From an uncultured Cyclobacteriaceae bacterium (GTDB lineage Bacteria > Bacteroidota > Bacteroidia > Cytophagales > Cyclobacteriaceae): a stretch of 64,000 nt of DNA. Below, in pieces: positions 33,962 through 43,441 of this stretch; positions within the stretch are counted from its first letter, which is position 1; each line of letters begins with the position of its first letter. The stretch spans positions 1 to 64,000 of the forward strand of contig CAKZRQ010000057.1 in the NCBI GenBank assembly GCA_937146645.1, written 5' to 3'. The notes under the pieces are model-generated. The model did not search any database. It worked only from the letters and a program-made list of their open reading frames with translations, and was not told where the DNA came from. The position numbers were made by a program, and so were the translations under genes.

Positions 33962-34522
33962 TTATGAAAAATCCACTTTCACATTTTCTCGAGCAGCTTC
34001 TTCCACCTCGAAATAGTCAAAATGCTGATAGTTGAACATTCCTGCGAATAGCGTCCCGGGGAGGCTTTCACCATAGGTGTTGTTTTCTCGAACCGTTCCA
34101 TTGTAGTATCGTCGACTGCGCTCCAGATTTTCTTCCATTTCATTGAGTTTGCCCTGCAGATCCAGAAAATTAACATTGGCTTTAAGATCAGGGTACGCTT
34201 CGCTCAAAGCAAAAAGACTTTTTAGGGCTTGCTGAAATACATTTTCAGCCTTGATCTTTCCATTGACATCATCAGGTGCCACACCCATGGCCTGATTACG
34301 GGCCTTGATTACCGCATCTAGCGTTTCCTTTTCATGAGAGGCGTAGCCTTTTACGGTTTCGACCAAATTGGGAATCAGATCGTACCGACGCTTGAGTGCA
34401 ACGTCGATATTGCTCCATGCATCTTTGACCAGATTACGGTTTCTGACAAATCGATTATAAACAGAAATGGCTAGTAGAGCTAAAGCCAAAATGACAGCTC
34501 CAAAAATCAAGATTCCAGACAT
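33962..34522 (-). CDS. LemA-family protein
   Basis: 186 residues. N-terminal transmembrane helix (ILIFGAVILALALLAISVYNR), then the LemA core: LVKDAWSNIDVALKRRYDLIPNLVETVKGYASHEKETL, AYPDLKANVNFLDLQ and ending with FNYQHFDYFEV. One membrane helix with a helical extracytoplasmic domain. Leads the two-gene unit with DUF2207; biochemical role unknown. Confidence 0.95.
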   Translation of the reverse strand: MSGILIFGAVILALALLAISVYNRFVRNRNLVKDAWSNIDVALKRRYDLIPNLVETVKGYASHEKETLDAVIKARNQAMGVAPDDVNGKIKAENVFQQALKSLFALSEAYPDLKANVNFLDLQGKLNEMEENLERSRRYYNGTVRENNTYGESLPGTLFAGMFNYQHFDYFEVEEAARENVKVDFS

Positions 34523-34704
34523 GCTTATTGAATTATTGGATTGATTCAGCCCTTCTCAAAAAATGGCTTTCGCTTGCTTAATGGGAGAGCTGAGTTAAAA
34601 GATTGCTTCAGAGTAAGATAGGGAATTTCGAGATGAATTGATAATTCGATTCTCCTGAAAAGGGTGTGAATTGAGCGGACTTTGTATTGGAAAACAATAT
34701 TTAC

Positions 34705-34736
34705 TTGACATTTGTATATATAATTATATACTTTAC
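34705..34736 (+). promoter_or_regulatory. PadR-type promoter/operator
   Basis: TTGACA at 34705 followed after the right spacing by TATACTTTAC. Within it lies an inverted repeat GTATATA-TAAT-TATATAC (34714-34731). The operator would lie between -33 and -7, a good layout for PadR autorepression. AT-rich, so the repeat alone is weak evidence. Confidence 0.55.
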
Positions 34737-34760
34737 AATTGTTAAGTAAATTAAATTGCT

Positions 34761-35090
34761 ATGAACATACCGTCGATCGGGGAATTTGAGGAATTGGTGC
34801 TTTTGACTGTCGCCGCTCAGCATGATGAGGCATATGGGGTCTCTATCCAGGCTAGCCTTGAGGGGAAGCTTGAAAAAAGTATCAACATTAGCAGCATTCA
34901 TGTGGTGCTCAAAAGGATGGTGGATAAAGGTCTGGTGAAGTCACGCTATGGTGGCATCACTCAGGATCGAGGAGGAAGACGGAAGAAGTTTTATGTCATT
35001 ACTGCTTTGGGCAAAGCTGCTTTAGATCAGCAATACGCCATCCGCACCAGCATTTATAATCAGATTCCAAAAATCGCTTTTGGAGAATGA
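34761..35090 (+). CDS. PadR-family transcriptional regulator
   Basis: 109 residues, a short winged-helix PadR: SIGEFEELVLLTVAAQHDEAYGVSIQ, then ISSIHVVLKRMVDKGLVKSRYG and RGGRRKKFYVITALGKAAL. PadR proteins usually repress their own operon, often an efflux or ABC system. Stop and next start overlap as ATGA, so translation of the permease is coupled. Confidence 0.95.
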   Translation: MNIPSIGEFEELVLLTVAAQHDEAYGVSIQASLEGKLEKSINISSIHVVLKRMVDKGLVKSRYGGITQDRGGRRKKFYVITALGKAALDQQYAIRTSIYNQIPKIAFGE

Positions 35091-37711
35091 GCTTACAGCC
35101 TCCAAAATACAGCCTAAAATTCCTTCGATGGTTTTGCAAGGATGATTACCTCGAAGAGATCGAAGGGAATCTCTGGGAGATTTTTGATGTGGATTCAGAG
35201 ACCTCTCCTAATAGAGCGAGGCGAAGATTTACATGGAATGTGATTCGACATTTCCGACCGGCCTTCATTCGCTCCTTTTCTACCGAACCAACTAACTACC
35301 GCGATATGCTACGACACAATACACTTCTCGCTTTTCGAAACTTTAAAAAATACTCCGGATCATTCGCCATAAATCTGGTGGGTCTTTCCACTGGCATAGC
35401 CTGTGCCATTCTACTCTATCTCTGGGTGGGGAGTGAAGTTTCTATGGATAAATTCCATGAAAATGATTCCAGGATTTTTCAGGTGATGCAGAATCTGGTG
35501 AGGCCGGGGGACACCCTAACGATTTCAAGTACACCAGGAATTTTGGCAGATGCCTTGAAAGAAGAATTACCTGAGGTGGAGTATGCTGCAAGTGTAATTC
35601 CAACAGATTGGTTTGAAAATCCTGAAGGGATTGTGGGTTATGAGGATCAATTCGTTCAAGCAAAAGGTCAACTCGTCCAGCCTGACTATCTAAAGATTTT
35701 TTCATGGGAAATAACTCAGGGCAATCCCGATCAGGTTTTGGCTGATAGGAATTCGATGGTAATCTCTGAAGAACTGGCTATAAAACTTTTTGGCTCTACG
35801 GATGCTGCTTTGGGCAAAGCCCTGCAATGGGATCAAGGTGTTTCTGAAGGCACTTATCAGGTAAGTGGTTTATTTAAAACCCCGCCTTCAAATTCTACTC
35901 AACAATTCGATGTACTGCTCAATTATGACATTTTTTACCAACGAAGAAAAGAGCAAATGGATAAATGGAGCAATAGTGACCCGGATACTTATGTTCTTCT
36001 TCGTGAAGGCTCGAGCAAAGCTGATTTCGATGCTAAGTTGAAAAACTTTGCAAGAGATAAATTCGAAGCGATTAATGGACCAGAATACTTACACTATGTA
36101 GGAGTCCTATTTAGCCGCAAGTTTTCAGATGGATATCTTTATAATTCCTATGACAATGGGCAACAAGCCGGAGGCCGTATTAGCTATGTCAAGCTGTTTT
36201 CTGTTATCGCTATTTTCATTCTAGGAATCGCTTGTATCAATTTCATAAATCTCACCACGGCAAGAGCCTCCAGGCGAGCCAAAGAAATCGGAGTAAAGAA
36301 AGCCATCGGTGCAAAGAGAGGATCTCTGGTAAATCAATTTCTTATCGAATCCTTACTGGTTACAGCCTTCTCCATGGTACTGGGATTAGTTTTGGTGTTT
36401 ATTCTTTTACCAGCATTTAATGCCCTTACGGGCAAAGCTATTTCGCTGGGCTTGGACTTAATACTTCCCGTAATAGGGATTACTGTCATTGTAAGCTTTC
36501 TGGCAGGCTTGTACCCGGCTATTTATCTCTCCGGTTTTAAGCCCGTTGGAATTTTAAAGGCTAATGTGATTGGAAAAACTGTAGATGGTTTTTCTACCCA
36601 GATGGTTCGAAAAGGCCTGGTAGTTTTCCAATTCTCCATTTCCGTGGTTTTGATCATCGCTGTGGTGGTGGTGTATAATCAGATGGAGCTAATTCAAACC
36701 AAGAAGCTTGGCTACAACGATGAAAATGTGGTAGCACTAAAGAGTTCAGGAAAGCTTTATGATGAAATGGAAACCTTCGTTCAGGAGTTAAAGAAAGTTC
36801 CGGGGGTGATTAATGCGAGTCCATTTGGGCACGACATGGTAGGAGATTATGGCGGAACCACTGGTGTTGCCTGGCCAGGGCAATTGCCGGATGAAAAAAT
36901 ACGCTTCGGAAATCTTGAAGTGGGACATGATTGGATAGAGCTTTTGGACATTGAGCTGCTAGATGGGCGGACTTACACAGATAATTATTTAGCGGAAGAA
37001 GACAACATTATTTTCAATAAGACAGCTATCGAGGCGATGGGCTTGGAAGATCCCGTTGGGCAAACCGTAAGGATTTGGGGAAAGGATCGATTGATCATAG
37101 GAGTTGTTGATGACTTTAACTTCGCTTCCCTTTATGAAGATGTGGCCCCATTATTTATCCAACTTTACCCTGATCTATCTACTGTATTGATAAAAGTAGA
37201 TGGTCAACGAACGGCTGAAACCCTGGCGCAAATTGAAGATTTCCATACCGAATTTAATGACGGACTTCCTTTCGATTATACCTTTATGGATGACGACTAT
37301 CAGAGGCTTTATGAATCCGAACAAAGAGTGTCGGTGCTATCAAGATACTTTGCAGTGGTAGCCATATTAATCTCGAGTTTAGGGCTTTTGGCTTTAGCCG
37401 CTTTCACTACGGAAAGGAGACAAAAAGAAATAGGAATCAGAAAGGTTATGGGATCTTCGGCAATCGGTATCGTAGCCTTGCTTTCCAGTGACTTTATCAA
37501 AATGGTGCTAATCGCCATTATGATTGCAACACCTATAAGTTATTGGTTTGCGGAAGAGTGGCTGAGCTCCTTCGCTTTCAGAATCGATCTTTCCTGGTGG
37601 TATTTTGCACTTTCAGGTGGTGCAGCCCTCCTCATTGCCGGATTAACTGTAAGTCTACAAACCTTAAAGGCAGCGTTTTTGAATCCGGTCCTTTGCCTAA
37701 AAGACGAATAA
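35087..37711 (+). CDS. Large ABC transporter permease (FtsX/MacB type) with prefix domain
   Basis: 874 residues. An N-terminal cytoplasmic prefix of about 80 residues (LRWFCKDDYLEEIEGNLWEIF), typical of PadR-linked Bacteroidota permeases, precedes the first membrane helix (FAINLVGLSTGIACAILLYLW). Two MacB-like periplasmic regions alternate with FtsX domains (RAKEIGVKKAIGAKRGSLV; RQKEIGIRKVMGSSAIGIV). No ATP-binding domain is present or adjacent, so an ATPase from elsewhere must serve it. Substrate unknown; related systems handle peptides, lipoproteins or antibiotics. Confidence 0.93.
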   Translation: MSLQPPKYSLKFLRWFCKDDYLEEIEGNLWEIFDVDSETSPNRARRRFTWNVIRHFRPAFIRSFSTEPTNYRDMLRHNTLLAFRNFKKYSGSFAINLVGLSTGIACAILLYLWVGSEVSMDKFHENDSRIFQVMQNLVRPGDTLTISSTPGILADALKEELPEVEYAASVIPTDWFENPEGIVGYEDQFVQAKGQLVQPDYLKIFSWEITQGNPDQVLADRNSMVISEELAIKLFGSTDAALGKALQWDQGVSEGTYQVSGLFKTPPSNSTQQFDVLLNYDIFYQRRKEQMDKWSNSDPDTYVLLREGSSKADFDAKLKNFARDKFEAINGPEYLHYVGVLFSRKFSDGYLYNSYDNGQQAGGRISYVKLFSVIAIFILGIACINFINLTTARASRRAKEIGVKKAIGAKRGSLVNQFLIESLLVTAFSMVLGLVLVFILLPAFNALTGKAISLGLDLILPVIGITVIVSFLAGLYPAIYLSGFKPVGILKANVIGKTVDGFSTQMVRKGLVVFQFSISVVLIIAVVVVYNQMELIQTKKLGYNDENVVALKSSGKLYDEMETFVQELKKVPGVINASPFGHDMVGDYGGTTGVAWPGQLPDEKIRFGNLEVGHDWIELLDIELLDGRTYTDNYLAEEDNIIFNKTAIEAMGLEDPVGQTVRIWGKDRLIIGVVDDFNFASLYEDVAPLFIQLYPDLSTVLIKVDGQRTAETLAQIEDFHTEFNDGLPFDYTFMDDDYQRLYESEQRVSVLSRYFAVVAILISSLGLLALAAFTTERRQKEIGIRKVMGSSAIGIVALLSSDFIKMVLIAIMIATPISYWFAEEWLSSFAFRIDLSWWYFALSGGAALLIAGLTVSLQTLKAAFLNPVLCLKDE

Positions 37712-37724
37712 ACTTTGATGGGGG

Positions 37725-37746
37725 AAAGGCCGTCTAGGCCTTTTTT
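37725..37746. terminator. Bidirectional terminator, permease/patatin
   Basis: 7-bp stem AAAGGCC/GGCCTTT, loop GTCTA, T-run behind. The TAG stop of the minus-strand patatin gene is in the hairpin. Confidence 0.85.
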
Positions 37747-38630
37747 CCAATAGTTTTAAATGTTCTTTTTGCTGTTTTAAAGCCCAGATCGATCATTTCT
37801 TTTGCGCGATCAAATTCCAAAGTACCACATGCATTCCTAGGAATCTCTATCACCATATCTGGTGGATAGGCCGCTATCTTTTGCCTTGAGATAGCACTTT
37901 GCATGGTATCGAATGCCCGGTCCATGACTTCATACATTCCGATCTTTTCATCCTTCGAATCCTTTTCAGGTTTTTGGATGGAACGAAAGAATTTTCGCAA
38001 ACTTTCTTCGAATGAAAATTCTGTGTCCTTCAGTTCTTCTACCAGCTCTTCAGCTTTGGTCTCCTGAACCAAATCCCCGCCCAGATTCACAGCGATGGTG
38101 AGGTCTGTTTTGTATTTAAAAGTAGGGGCGATAGGTACTGGATTTAGAACTCCGCCATCGATTAAAATAGAGTCCTTATATCTCACGGGCGTAAAGAATA
38201 GAGGAAGAGAAATGGAGGCACGGATCGCGTCAAAAAGAGATCCGGAATTAATCCAAACTTCCTTTTCAGTAGCAATATCTGTTGCCACTGCCGTGTATGG
38301 AATGTCCAGATCTTCAATCTGAATGTCCTCCAAAAGTTCAATCAGAGTCTTGATAATTTTGTCTCCTTTAAATAGACCTGCTCGCCCCCAGGAAAGGTCG
38401 AGGAGATTTACGATATCGAGTTCCTCTATGGAAAGCATCCATTTTTCCAACTCATCCAATTTTCCTGCGGCATAGACACCGCCAATTAGGGAGCCGATTG
38501 AGCATCCGCTAATGGCTTTGATTTCATGTCCGTTCTTTTCCATCCATCGGATAACCCCGATGTGAGCAAGTCCACGAGCACCTCCGCTGCCAAGAACAAG
38601 GGAAACTGTTTTGGAATTTTTCTTATTCAT
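37734..38630 (-). CDS. Patatin-like phospholipase (RssA type)
   Basis: 298 residues. Oxyanion motif LVLGSGGARGLAHIGVIRW, nucleophile Ser in ISGCSIGSLIGG (GxSxG) and catalytic Asp in ILIDGGVLNPVP (DGG). These Ser-Asp hydrolases cleave acyl esters of phospholipids. No signal peptide; cytoplasmic RssA-like rather than secreted toxin-like. The C-terminal half is charged and helical. 22 bases behind the S41 protease gene on the same strand. Confidence 0.93.
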   Translation of the reverse strand: MNKKNSKTVSLVLGSGGARGLAHIGVIRWMEKNGHEIKAISGCSIGSLIGGVYAAGKLDELEKWMLSIEELDIVNLLDLSWGRAGLFKGDKIIKTLIELLEDIQIEDLDIPYTAVATDIATEKEVWINSGSLFDAIRASISLPLFFTPVRYKDSILIDGGVLNPVPIAPTFKYKTDLTIAVNLGGDLVQETKAEELVEELKDTEFSFEESLRKFFRSIQKPEKDSKDEKIGMYEVMDRAFDTMQSAISRQKIAAYPPDMVIEIPRNACGTLEFDRAKEMIDLGFKTAKRTFKTIGKKA

Positions 38631-38652
38631 GGGATCAAATTAAGAAGCTTAA

Positions 38653-40056
38653 TCAATCCGGCAAAAGGGAGCTATTACTCTTTAAAAACTCAATGGCTTT
38701 GTCCAGAACTGGGTCTCCATCATTCATGAAATCTTCCACGGTCTTACTGACCAAAATGTCTGGTTGGATTCCGTAGCCCACGAATTCTCGCCCGTCCGGA
38801 TAGGTGTCTTTTTTGGTGCAGATTCTCGCACTTCCTCTACCCGGTAAAACTATTCTCAAAGGCTGACCAGTGCTCCCAAAGGTAGGTTCTCCAATTTTGG
38901 TCATGTGCTCCTGATTATCCGCAGCGATTAGAAAGTCTTCCGCTGCAGAAGCTGTGTTGTTGCCAATTAGAATCACAGTAGGAACTACGATTCGCTCGTC
39001 CATTTTAAGATCAACTTTAGTAATGTTGGATCCAAATTCATGGAAATAATCATCCCTTGCAGAGAGAAATGCCTGCTTATTCCATGCGATGCTTTCCGGG
39101 GACCCTTCTATGGTATCCTTTGGAGTTTTCCATGCTCCCCAAGCCTTAAAGGATGGGATATGTAAGCGGCTTTCTGAGGCAGATAAAAAGAGCACATCAT
39201 CATTCGTTAGATATTGGAGAATATCTGTTCCAATGTTCGTGTTGCCTCCTCCATTGTATCGAAGATCGAGGATCATTTTTTTTGCTTTTCTGATCTCAGA
39301 GAGCTTCTCTGTGAAAAGACTGTTGATTTCTGGATTGGAAAAAGTATTTAGGGAAATGTACGCCGTGCCGTCCTCAAGCCATTCAAACTCCATTGGAGGC
39401 CTTCTTTTAATCTCAGGAAATACTGCTTTGTCTTGGGTTTCTGTCAAAGTCAAATTCATAGCTTCTGTCTGCCCATCCGGATATTTCAAAACCATCTCAA
39501 AGGAAGTTCCTGTTGGTCCCTGGAGCAGCCTTCTGTTGGCTTTATCCATTCGGACATAATCTGTGGAGGAAGATACGTACGGCAGGACCTCTTCTTCTAA
39601 ATAGGATTGCGTGTCCATGCCGTTGACCTCAATTATCTCGGTTCCAATTGGAATATCATCCTTTTTATTTGGTGTGATATGTGTGATGATCGCCCTGTCA
39701 TCAATATTGGTTATAACAAACCTGAAATCTCCGAATGACGCATTTTGCAGCTTATCGGTTACTCTCTTTGGTAGATAGACATTGGTATGGCCATCCTTGA
39801 GCGAGGCGCAGAATTTTTGAAGCAACATGAAGTATTCATAGTCGTTCTCCGTTTCCTGAACTTCGGTGATCAGGCTTTGGTAATCCTTATCCCATTGATT
39901 TCTATCGATCTTGTTGAGGTAGACGAAGTTGTAATTGACCTCTTGCCAGAATTTTGACAGGCCATAAACTTTTTCAGCGGGAGTGAGTGTGTTGGGCATT
40001 TGAGCATACGCGGCGCTAGCGCCAAAGCATAGCAATGCCAGGAGTAGATTTTTCAT
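38653..40056 (-). CDS. Exported S41-family peptidase
   Basis: 467 residues with a signal peptide (LLLALLCFGASAAYA). A small N-terminal domain, a PDZ-like segment (ITPNKKDDIPIGTEIIEVNGMD) and the S41 core: LRYNGGGN and catalytic Ser in IGNNTASAAEDFLIA. The position of the usual tail-protease Lys reads GEPTFGSTGQP, so this is closer to the tricorn-like (S41B) branch. Periplasmic or surface peptidase of unknown substrate. Confidence 0.9.
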   Translation of the reverse strand: MKNLLLALLCFGASAAYAQMPNTLTPAEKVYGLSKFWQEVNYNFVYLNKIDRNQWDKDYQSLITEVQETENDYEYFMLLQKFCASLKDGHTNVYLPKRVTDKLQNASFGDFRFVITNIDDRAIITHITPNKKDDIPIGTEIIEVNGMDTQSYLEEEVLPYVSSSTDYVRMDKANRRLLQGPTGTSFEMVLKYPDGQTEAMNLTLTETQDKAVFPEIKRRPPMEFEWLEDGTAYISLNTFSNPEINSLFTEKLSEIRKAKKMILDLRYNGGGNTNIGTDILQYLTNDDVLFLSASESRLHIPSFKAWGAWKTPKDTIEGSPESIAWNKQAFLSARDDYFHEFGSNITKVDLKMDERIVVPTVILIGNNTASAAEDFLIAADNQEHMTKIGEPTFGSTGQPLRIVLPGRGSARICTKKDTYPDGREFVGYGIQPDILVSKTVEDFMNDGDPVLDKAIEFLKSNSSLLPD

Positions 40057-40165
40057 AGTGTGGTTGGTTGGTTTTTTAATTTACTAATGAACCCAAAAAG
40101 GAACAATTAGCCTTGATTTCACGGTGAATCTGAAAGGAGGGTTGTCTAAGCCCGATATCGAATCA

Positions 40166-40708
40166 TCATCTAAACTCCAGAATATCTTTTTTTAAATAGC
40201 CTTCATACCATTCTACCCTAACTTTGACCCAATCATTCGAATCCTCGAGGATGTAAACTTTTGTGCCTTTAGCTATTTCTTCTAGAACTTTGGAGTCTGG
40301 TTTCGGATCTATTCGAATACTTGCTTTTTCTCTTGTTTCAGCTTGCTGAAGCTTTTCAAAATCAACCTTCCTAAAAATACAGCCCATGTAACTGATGGTG
40401 TTGGAATCTATGATAATCATTCCAACATTGGTCGGTCCAAAAGCAGTACTATTCAGAAAAATGGTATCATTTTTTATCTCATATGCGGTGCCAAATTCGA
40501 ATTTCAAAGGTTTAGTGAAGCAGGAATCATTTCTGAATTCAATAATCCCTAATGCTTCGCAAGCGCCTTCTTTACCCCAACCTGAAATTTTCTTAAGTAA
40601 GTTTTCATTTTCTCTTGGGAAATAGGTGTAGTGAAACTTTCCTTCAGGGGATCTGGGTTTGCATCCAATGAGGAAAATGATTAAGACCAGATATACAGCG
40701 TATTTCAC
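40166..40708 (-). CDS. SH3-domain lipoprotein
   Basis: 180 residues. Lipobox IFLIGC near residue 16, then a beta-rich region (FHYTYFPREN..., IIEFRNDSCFTKPLKF-like) and a C-terminal bacterial SH3 domain (SIRIDPKPDSKVLEEIAKGTKVYILEDSNDWVKVRV...GYLKKDILEF). SH3b domains often bind peptidoglycan or proteins. Single gene between the S41 protease and xdhC. Confidence 0.82.
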   Translation of the reverse strand: MKYAVYLVLIIFLIGCKPRSPEGKFHYTYFPRENENLLKKISGWGKEGACEALGIIEFRNDSCFTKPLKFEFGTAYEIKNDTIFLNSTAFGPTNVGMIIIDSNTISYMGCIFRKVDFEKLQQAETREKASIRIDPKPDSKVLEEIAKGTKVYILEDSNDWVKVRVEWYEGYLKKDILEFR

Positions 40709-40837
40709 GGAGATTTTGCTTTGGACAAGGCTATAATAGTTTAATTCCTATTAAAAAGCGCATCTTTTGGATCTGGGATAAAGGTTTGTAGTTTCAGTTA
40801 AACTCTTTTCTAATTGCAGTAGTATATTCAAAGCGAA

Positions 40838-41863
40838 ATGACCCACGAATTCAAATCTATAGTACAACAGGCCGCAGCCTGGCAAAATGAAAACCTTAAA
40901 ATAGTTTTGGCAACGGTGGTCGCTCTTAATGGCTCTTCCTACAGAAGGCCTGGAGTTCGGATGCTACTGGCAGAAAATGGAAAGTGGGTTGGTGCGGTGA
41001 GTGGAGGCTGTGTGGAGAAGGAGGTTTATCGTCAAGCTCAGCATGTATTCGATAATGGAAAAGCTCGCTTGATGAGCTATGATGGAACTTATAGGTTGGG
41101 GTGCGAAGGAACACTCTATGTTCTTTTGGAACCTTTTGTGATAAGCGATGAGTTTTTGTCTTCTTTTGATCGAGCTCTGGCATTGAGACAAGAATTTAGC
41201 ATTAAGAGCATTTTTGAACCGGGCACTGAAAATCAGGATTCAAACAAAAAACAGGGTTCCATCATATCCTTCGGATCAAACCAATTGACTTTCCAGCCTA
41301 ATTTAGAACCAAAGGATTTTGATGCTTCTGAGAACTTTGATCAAAGGTTCGGTCCACTGTTTCAGCTTTGTATTTTCGGAGCGGAGCATGATGCGGTGGC
41401 CTTGGCTAAATTAGGCGCTAATCTGGGTTGGGAAGTGCATGTTTTCGCCAGCCCGGATGAGCATAAAACCATAGATTTCTTTCAAGGTGCCAGCACTTTA
41501 AAAACTCCGACTTTCGATCAGATTGATCCTGTGGATTTTGGAGAGAATACGGCTGTAATTTTGATGACCCACAGCTTCAATAAAGATGTGCAATATCTGC
41601 TTGCACTTAAGGATTCGAATCCAGAGTATTTTGGTCTTTTGGGCCCAGCCCACAGACGAGAGAAGCTACTGGCAAAGTTTCTCGAATACCATCCTGAAGC
41701 TGAGCTTGAGTTTTTAGAAAAGCTACACGGACCTGCTGGAATTGATATTGGAGCTGAGTCTGCCTATGAGATCGCGGTTTCCATCATCGGAGAGATTCTC
41801 TCTGTGACGAGAAATAGTAATCCGCAATCTCTTCGAGACAAATCAGGCCGAATTCATGCCTGA
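40838..41863 (+). CDS. XdhC-family molybdenum cofactor chaperone
   Basis: 341 residues. N-terminal XdhC_CoxI domain (VVALNGSSYRRPGVRMLL then GAVSGGCVEKEVYRQA, the conserved GGC-E motif with Cys) and a Rossmann-like C-terminal domain (LCIFGAEHDAVALAKLGANLGW; FGLLGPAHRREKLL). XdhC proteins bind Moco, aid its sulfuration and insert it into xanthine-dehydrogenase-type enzymes. The structural molybdoenzyme is not in the window. Overlaps the mocA-like gene by 8 bases. Confidence 0.92.
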   Translation: MTHEFKSIVQQAAAWQNENLKIVLATVVALNGSSYRRPGVRMLLAENGKWVGAVSGGCVEKEVYRQAQHVFDNGKARLMSYDGTYRLGCEGTLYVLLEPFVISDEFLSSFDRALALRQEFSIKSIFEPGTENQDSNKKQGSIISFGSNQLTFQPNLEPKDFDASENFDQRFGPLFQLCIFGAEHDAVALAKLGANLGWEVHVFASPDEHKTIDFFQGASTLKTPTFDQIDPVDFGENTAVILMTHSFNKDVQYLLALKDSNPEYFGLLGPAHRREKLLAKFLEYHPEAELEFLEKLHGPAGIDIGAESAYEIAVSIIGEILSVTRNSNPQSLRDKSGRIHA

Positions 41864-42449
41864 GTTGAGTATTGCCTTGATGGCGGCAGGATCATCCAGT
41901 CGTATGGGGAGCCCTAAAGCTCTTCTTGATTGGGGAGGACAAAGCTTGCTTTCCTTCCAAATTCAAAAACTTCATGATTTAGATCTTCCAGTTAATTTGA
42001 TCCTTGGGTCAGAATCAGAACAAGTCCAGAGCCATATTTCTGGTTTTCAAGGAAAGATATTTGTCAATGACAACTGGTCAGAAGGGATGAGTTCTTCTAT
42101 GGCCTTTGCCACCCAATGTCTTGAAGATTCAGAAGCAACTCTCTTTTATTTGGTTGATCAGCCCCTGATCGAATTATCTGATTTGAAGAGGCTAATTAAC
42201 TTTCACAGGCAGAATCCTCAAAAAATCATTGTTTCAAGATCAAGTGAAGCTTGGTCTGGGCCGCCGGTAATTTTTCCAAAAAAGTTCTTTCAGGAATTGA
42301 TGCAGCTTAGCGGGGACTTAGGTGGAAAACCTTTGGTGAAAAAACATCCCGATGACGTGATTTTTGTGGAATTGGATTCTTCCATGGAGGATATGGACAC
42401 ACCCGAAGCCTACCAAAAGCTTTTGGCGAAGGCTAACCTCCGATCCTAA
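41856..42449 (+). CDS. MobA/MocA-like molybdenum cofactor nucleotidyltransferase
   Basis: 197 residues. NTP-binding signature MAAGSSSRMGSPKALL, sugar-nucleotide-type core and Asp motif (LFYLVDQPLIELSDL), then VIFPKKFFQEL and GDLGGKPLVKKHPDDV. Its coupling to xdhC favours the cytidylyltransferase (MocA) type, which makes molybdopterin cytosine dinucleotide for xanthine-dehydrogenase enzymes; MobA (guanylyl) is the alternative. The gene overlaps convergent moaA by 17 bases. Confidence 0.9.
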   Translation: MPELSIALMAAGSSSRMGSPKALLDWGGQSLLSFQIQKLHDLDLPVNLILGSESEQVQSHISGFQGKIFVNDNWSEGMSSSMAFATQCLEDSEATLFYLVDQPLIELSDLKRLINFHRQNPQKIIVSRSSEAWSGPPVIFPKKFFQELMQLSGDLGGKPLVKKHPDDVIFVELDSSMEDMDTPEAYQKLLAKANLRS

Positions 42450-43437
42450 TCATGCTTCGGTTATGATGCATCTCTGGATTGTTAAAATCATCCGGATTGG
42501 ATAAGCCTCCACGCATTGCGAATTTCTTTCCAACCGCATTCTGAATCACTGGAAGAATGTCTTCCCCATTCCTGAACGGAGTAAGAAGATCAGACTCGGA
42601 TTGGGAGAATAGGCAGTTTTTGATCTGTCCATTTGCCGTCAACCTGATTCTATTGCAGCTATCACAGAATGGATTCGTCACGGTGCTGATGATTCCAAAG
42701 TCACCTGAGTAGCCTTTGATTTTATAATTCTTGGCCGTGTCATTCGGGGCATCCTGAATTCTGAGAATATCTTTTTCGGCGTAAAATGCACGAAGTCTAT
42801 CCAGAATTTCTTCCAGGGATACAGTTTGCTCTCTATTCCATTTGTTCCCTTCGAAGGGCATAAACTCAATAAAGCGAACCACAAATGGGTAATCTTTGGT
42901 CAACTCAATAAAATCGATGATTTCATCCTCGTTGACTCCTTTCATGAGGACTACATTGATTTTGACTTTGAATCCGTGATCCAAGAGCTTGAACATGTTT
43001 TCATGAACCTTGTCAAATTGATCACGGAAAGTAATTTTCTTGAATTTGTCTTTTTGAATGGTATCCAAACTCAGGTTTAAGGTCTGCATATCACATTCCT
43101 TCAGCAGATCGAAATGCCTGTCGATGGTCACCCCGTTGCTGGTCATGGTAAGCTTTACCGGAAGGCTGGCTAGCATTCTGAGTATCTCGGGAAAGTCCTT
43201 CCTTACCAAAGGTTCTCCTCCTGTCAGACGTATTTTATCTACCCCCTCATTAACAAAAATCTTTGCGATCTGATAGACTTCCTCGGCATTCATTAGATGC
43301 TCTTTTGGAAGCAAGGGCACTCCTTCCAGCGGCATACAGTAAGAGCATCGCAGATTGCACCTTTCGGTAAGAGAAATCCGAAGATAGCTGTGCTTTCTCC
43401 CAAAGGAGTCTTTCAATATTTCTTTGCTTTGGCTCAA
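42433..43437 (-). CDS. moaA: GTP 3',8-cyclase MoaA
   Basis: Radical-SAM enzyme for the first step of Moco synthesis. N-terminal cluster LTERCNLRCSYCMP, C-terminal cluster NPFCDSCNRIRLTANGQIKNC, and the terminal GG (SMIRIGG). There is no ATG in frame near the N-terminus: TTG 43437, four bases after the moaC stop, gives 334 residues, close to the family norm; TTG 43416 is the alternative. The track's 43551 start runs through moaC and is unlikely. Last gene of the Moco operon. Confidence 0.95.
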   Translation of the reverse strand: MSQSKEILKDSFGRKHSYLRISLTERCNLRCSYCMPLEGVPLLPKEHLMNAEEVYQIAKIFVNEGVDKIRLTGGEPLVRKDFPEILRMLASLPVKLTMTSNGVTIDRHFDLLKECDMQTLNLSLDTIQKDKFKKITFRDQFDKVHENMFKLLDHGFKVKINVVLMKGVNEDEIIDFIELTKDYPFVVRFIEFMPFEGNKWNREQTVSLEEILDRLRAFYAEKDILRIQDAPNDTAKNYKIKGYSGDFGIISTVTNPFCDSCNRIRLTANGQIKNCLFSQSESDLLTPFRNGEDILPVIQNAVGKKFAMRGGLSNPDDFNNPEMHHNRSMIRIGG

Positions 43438-43441
43438 ATCT

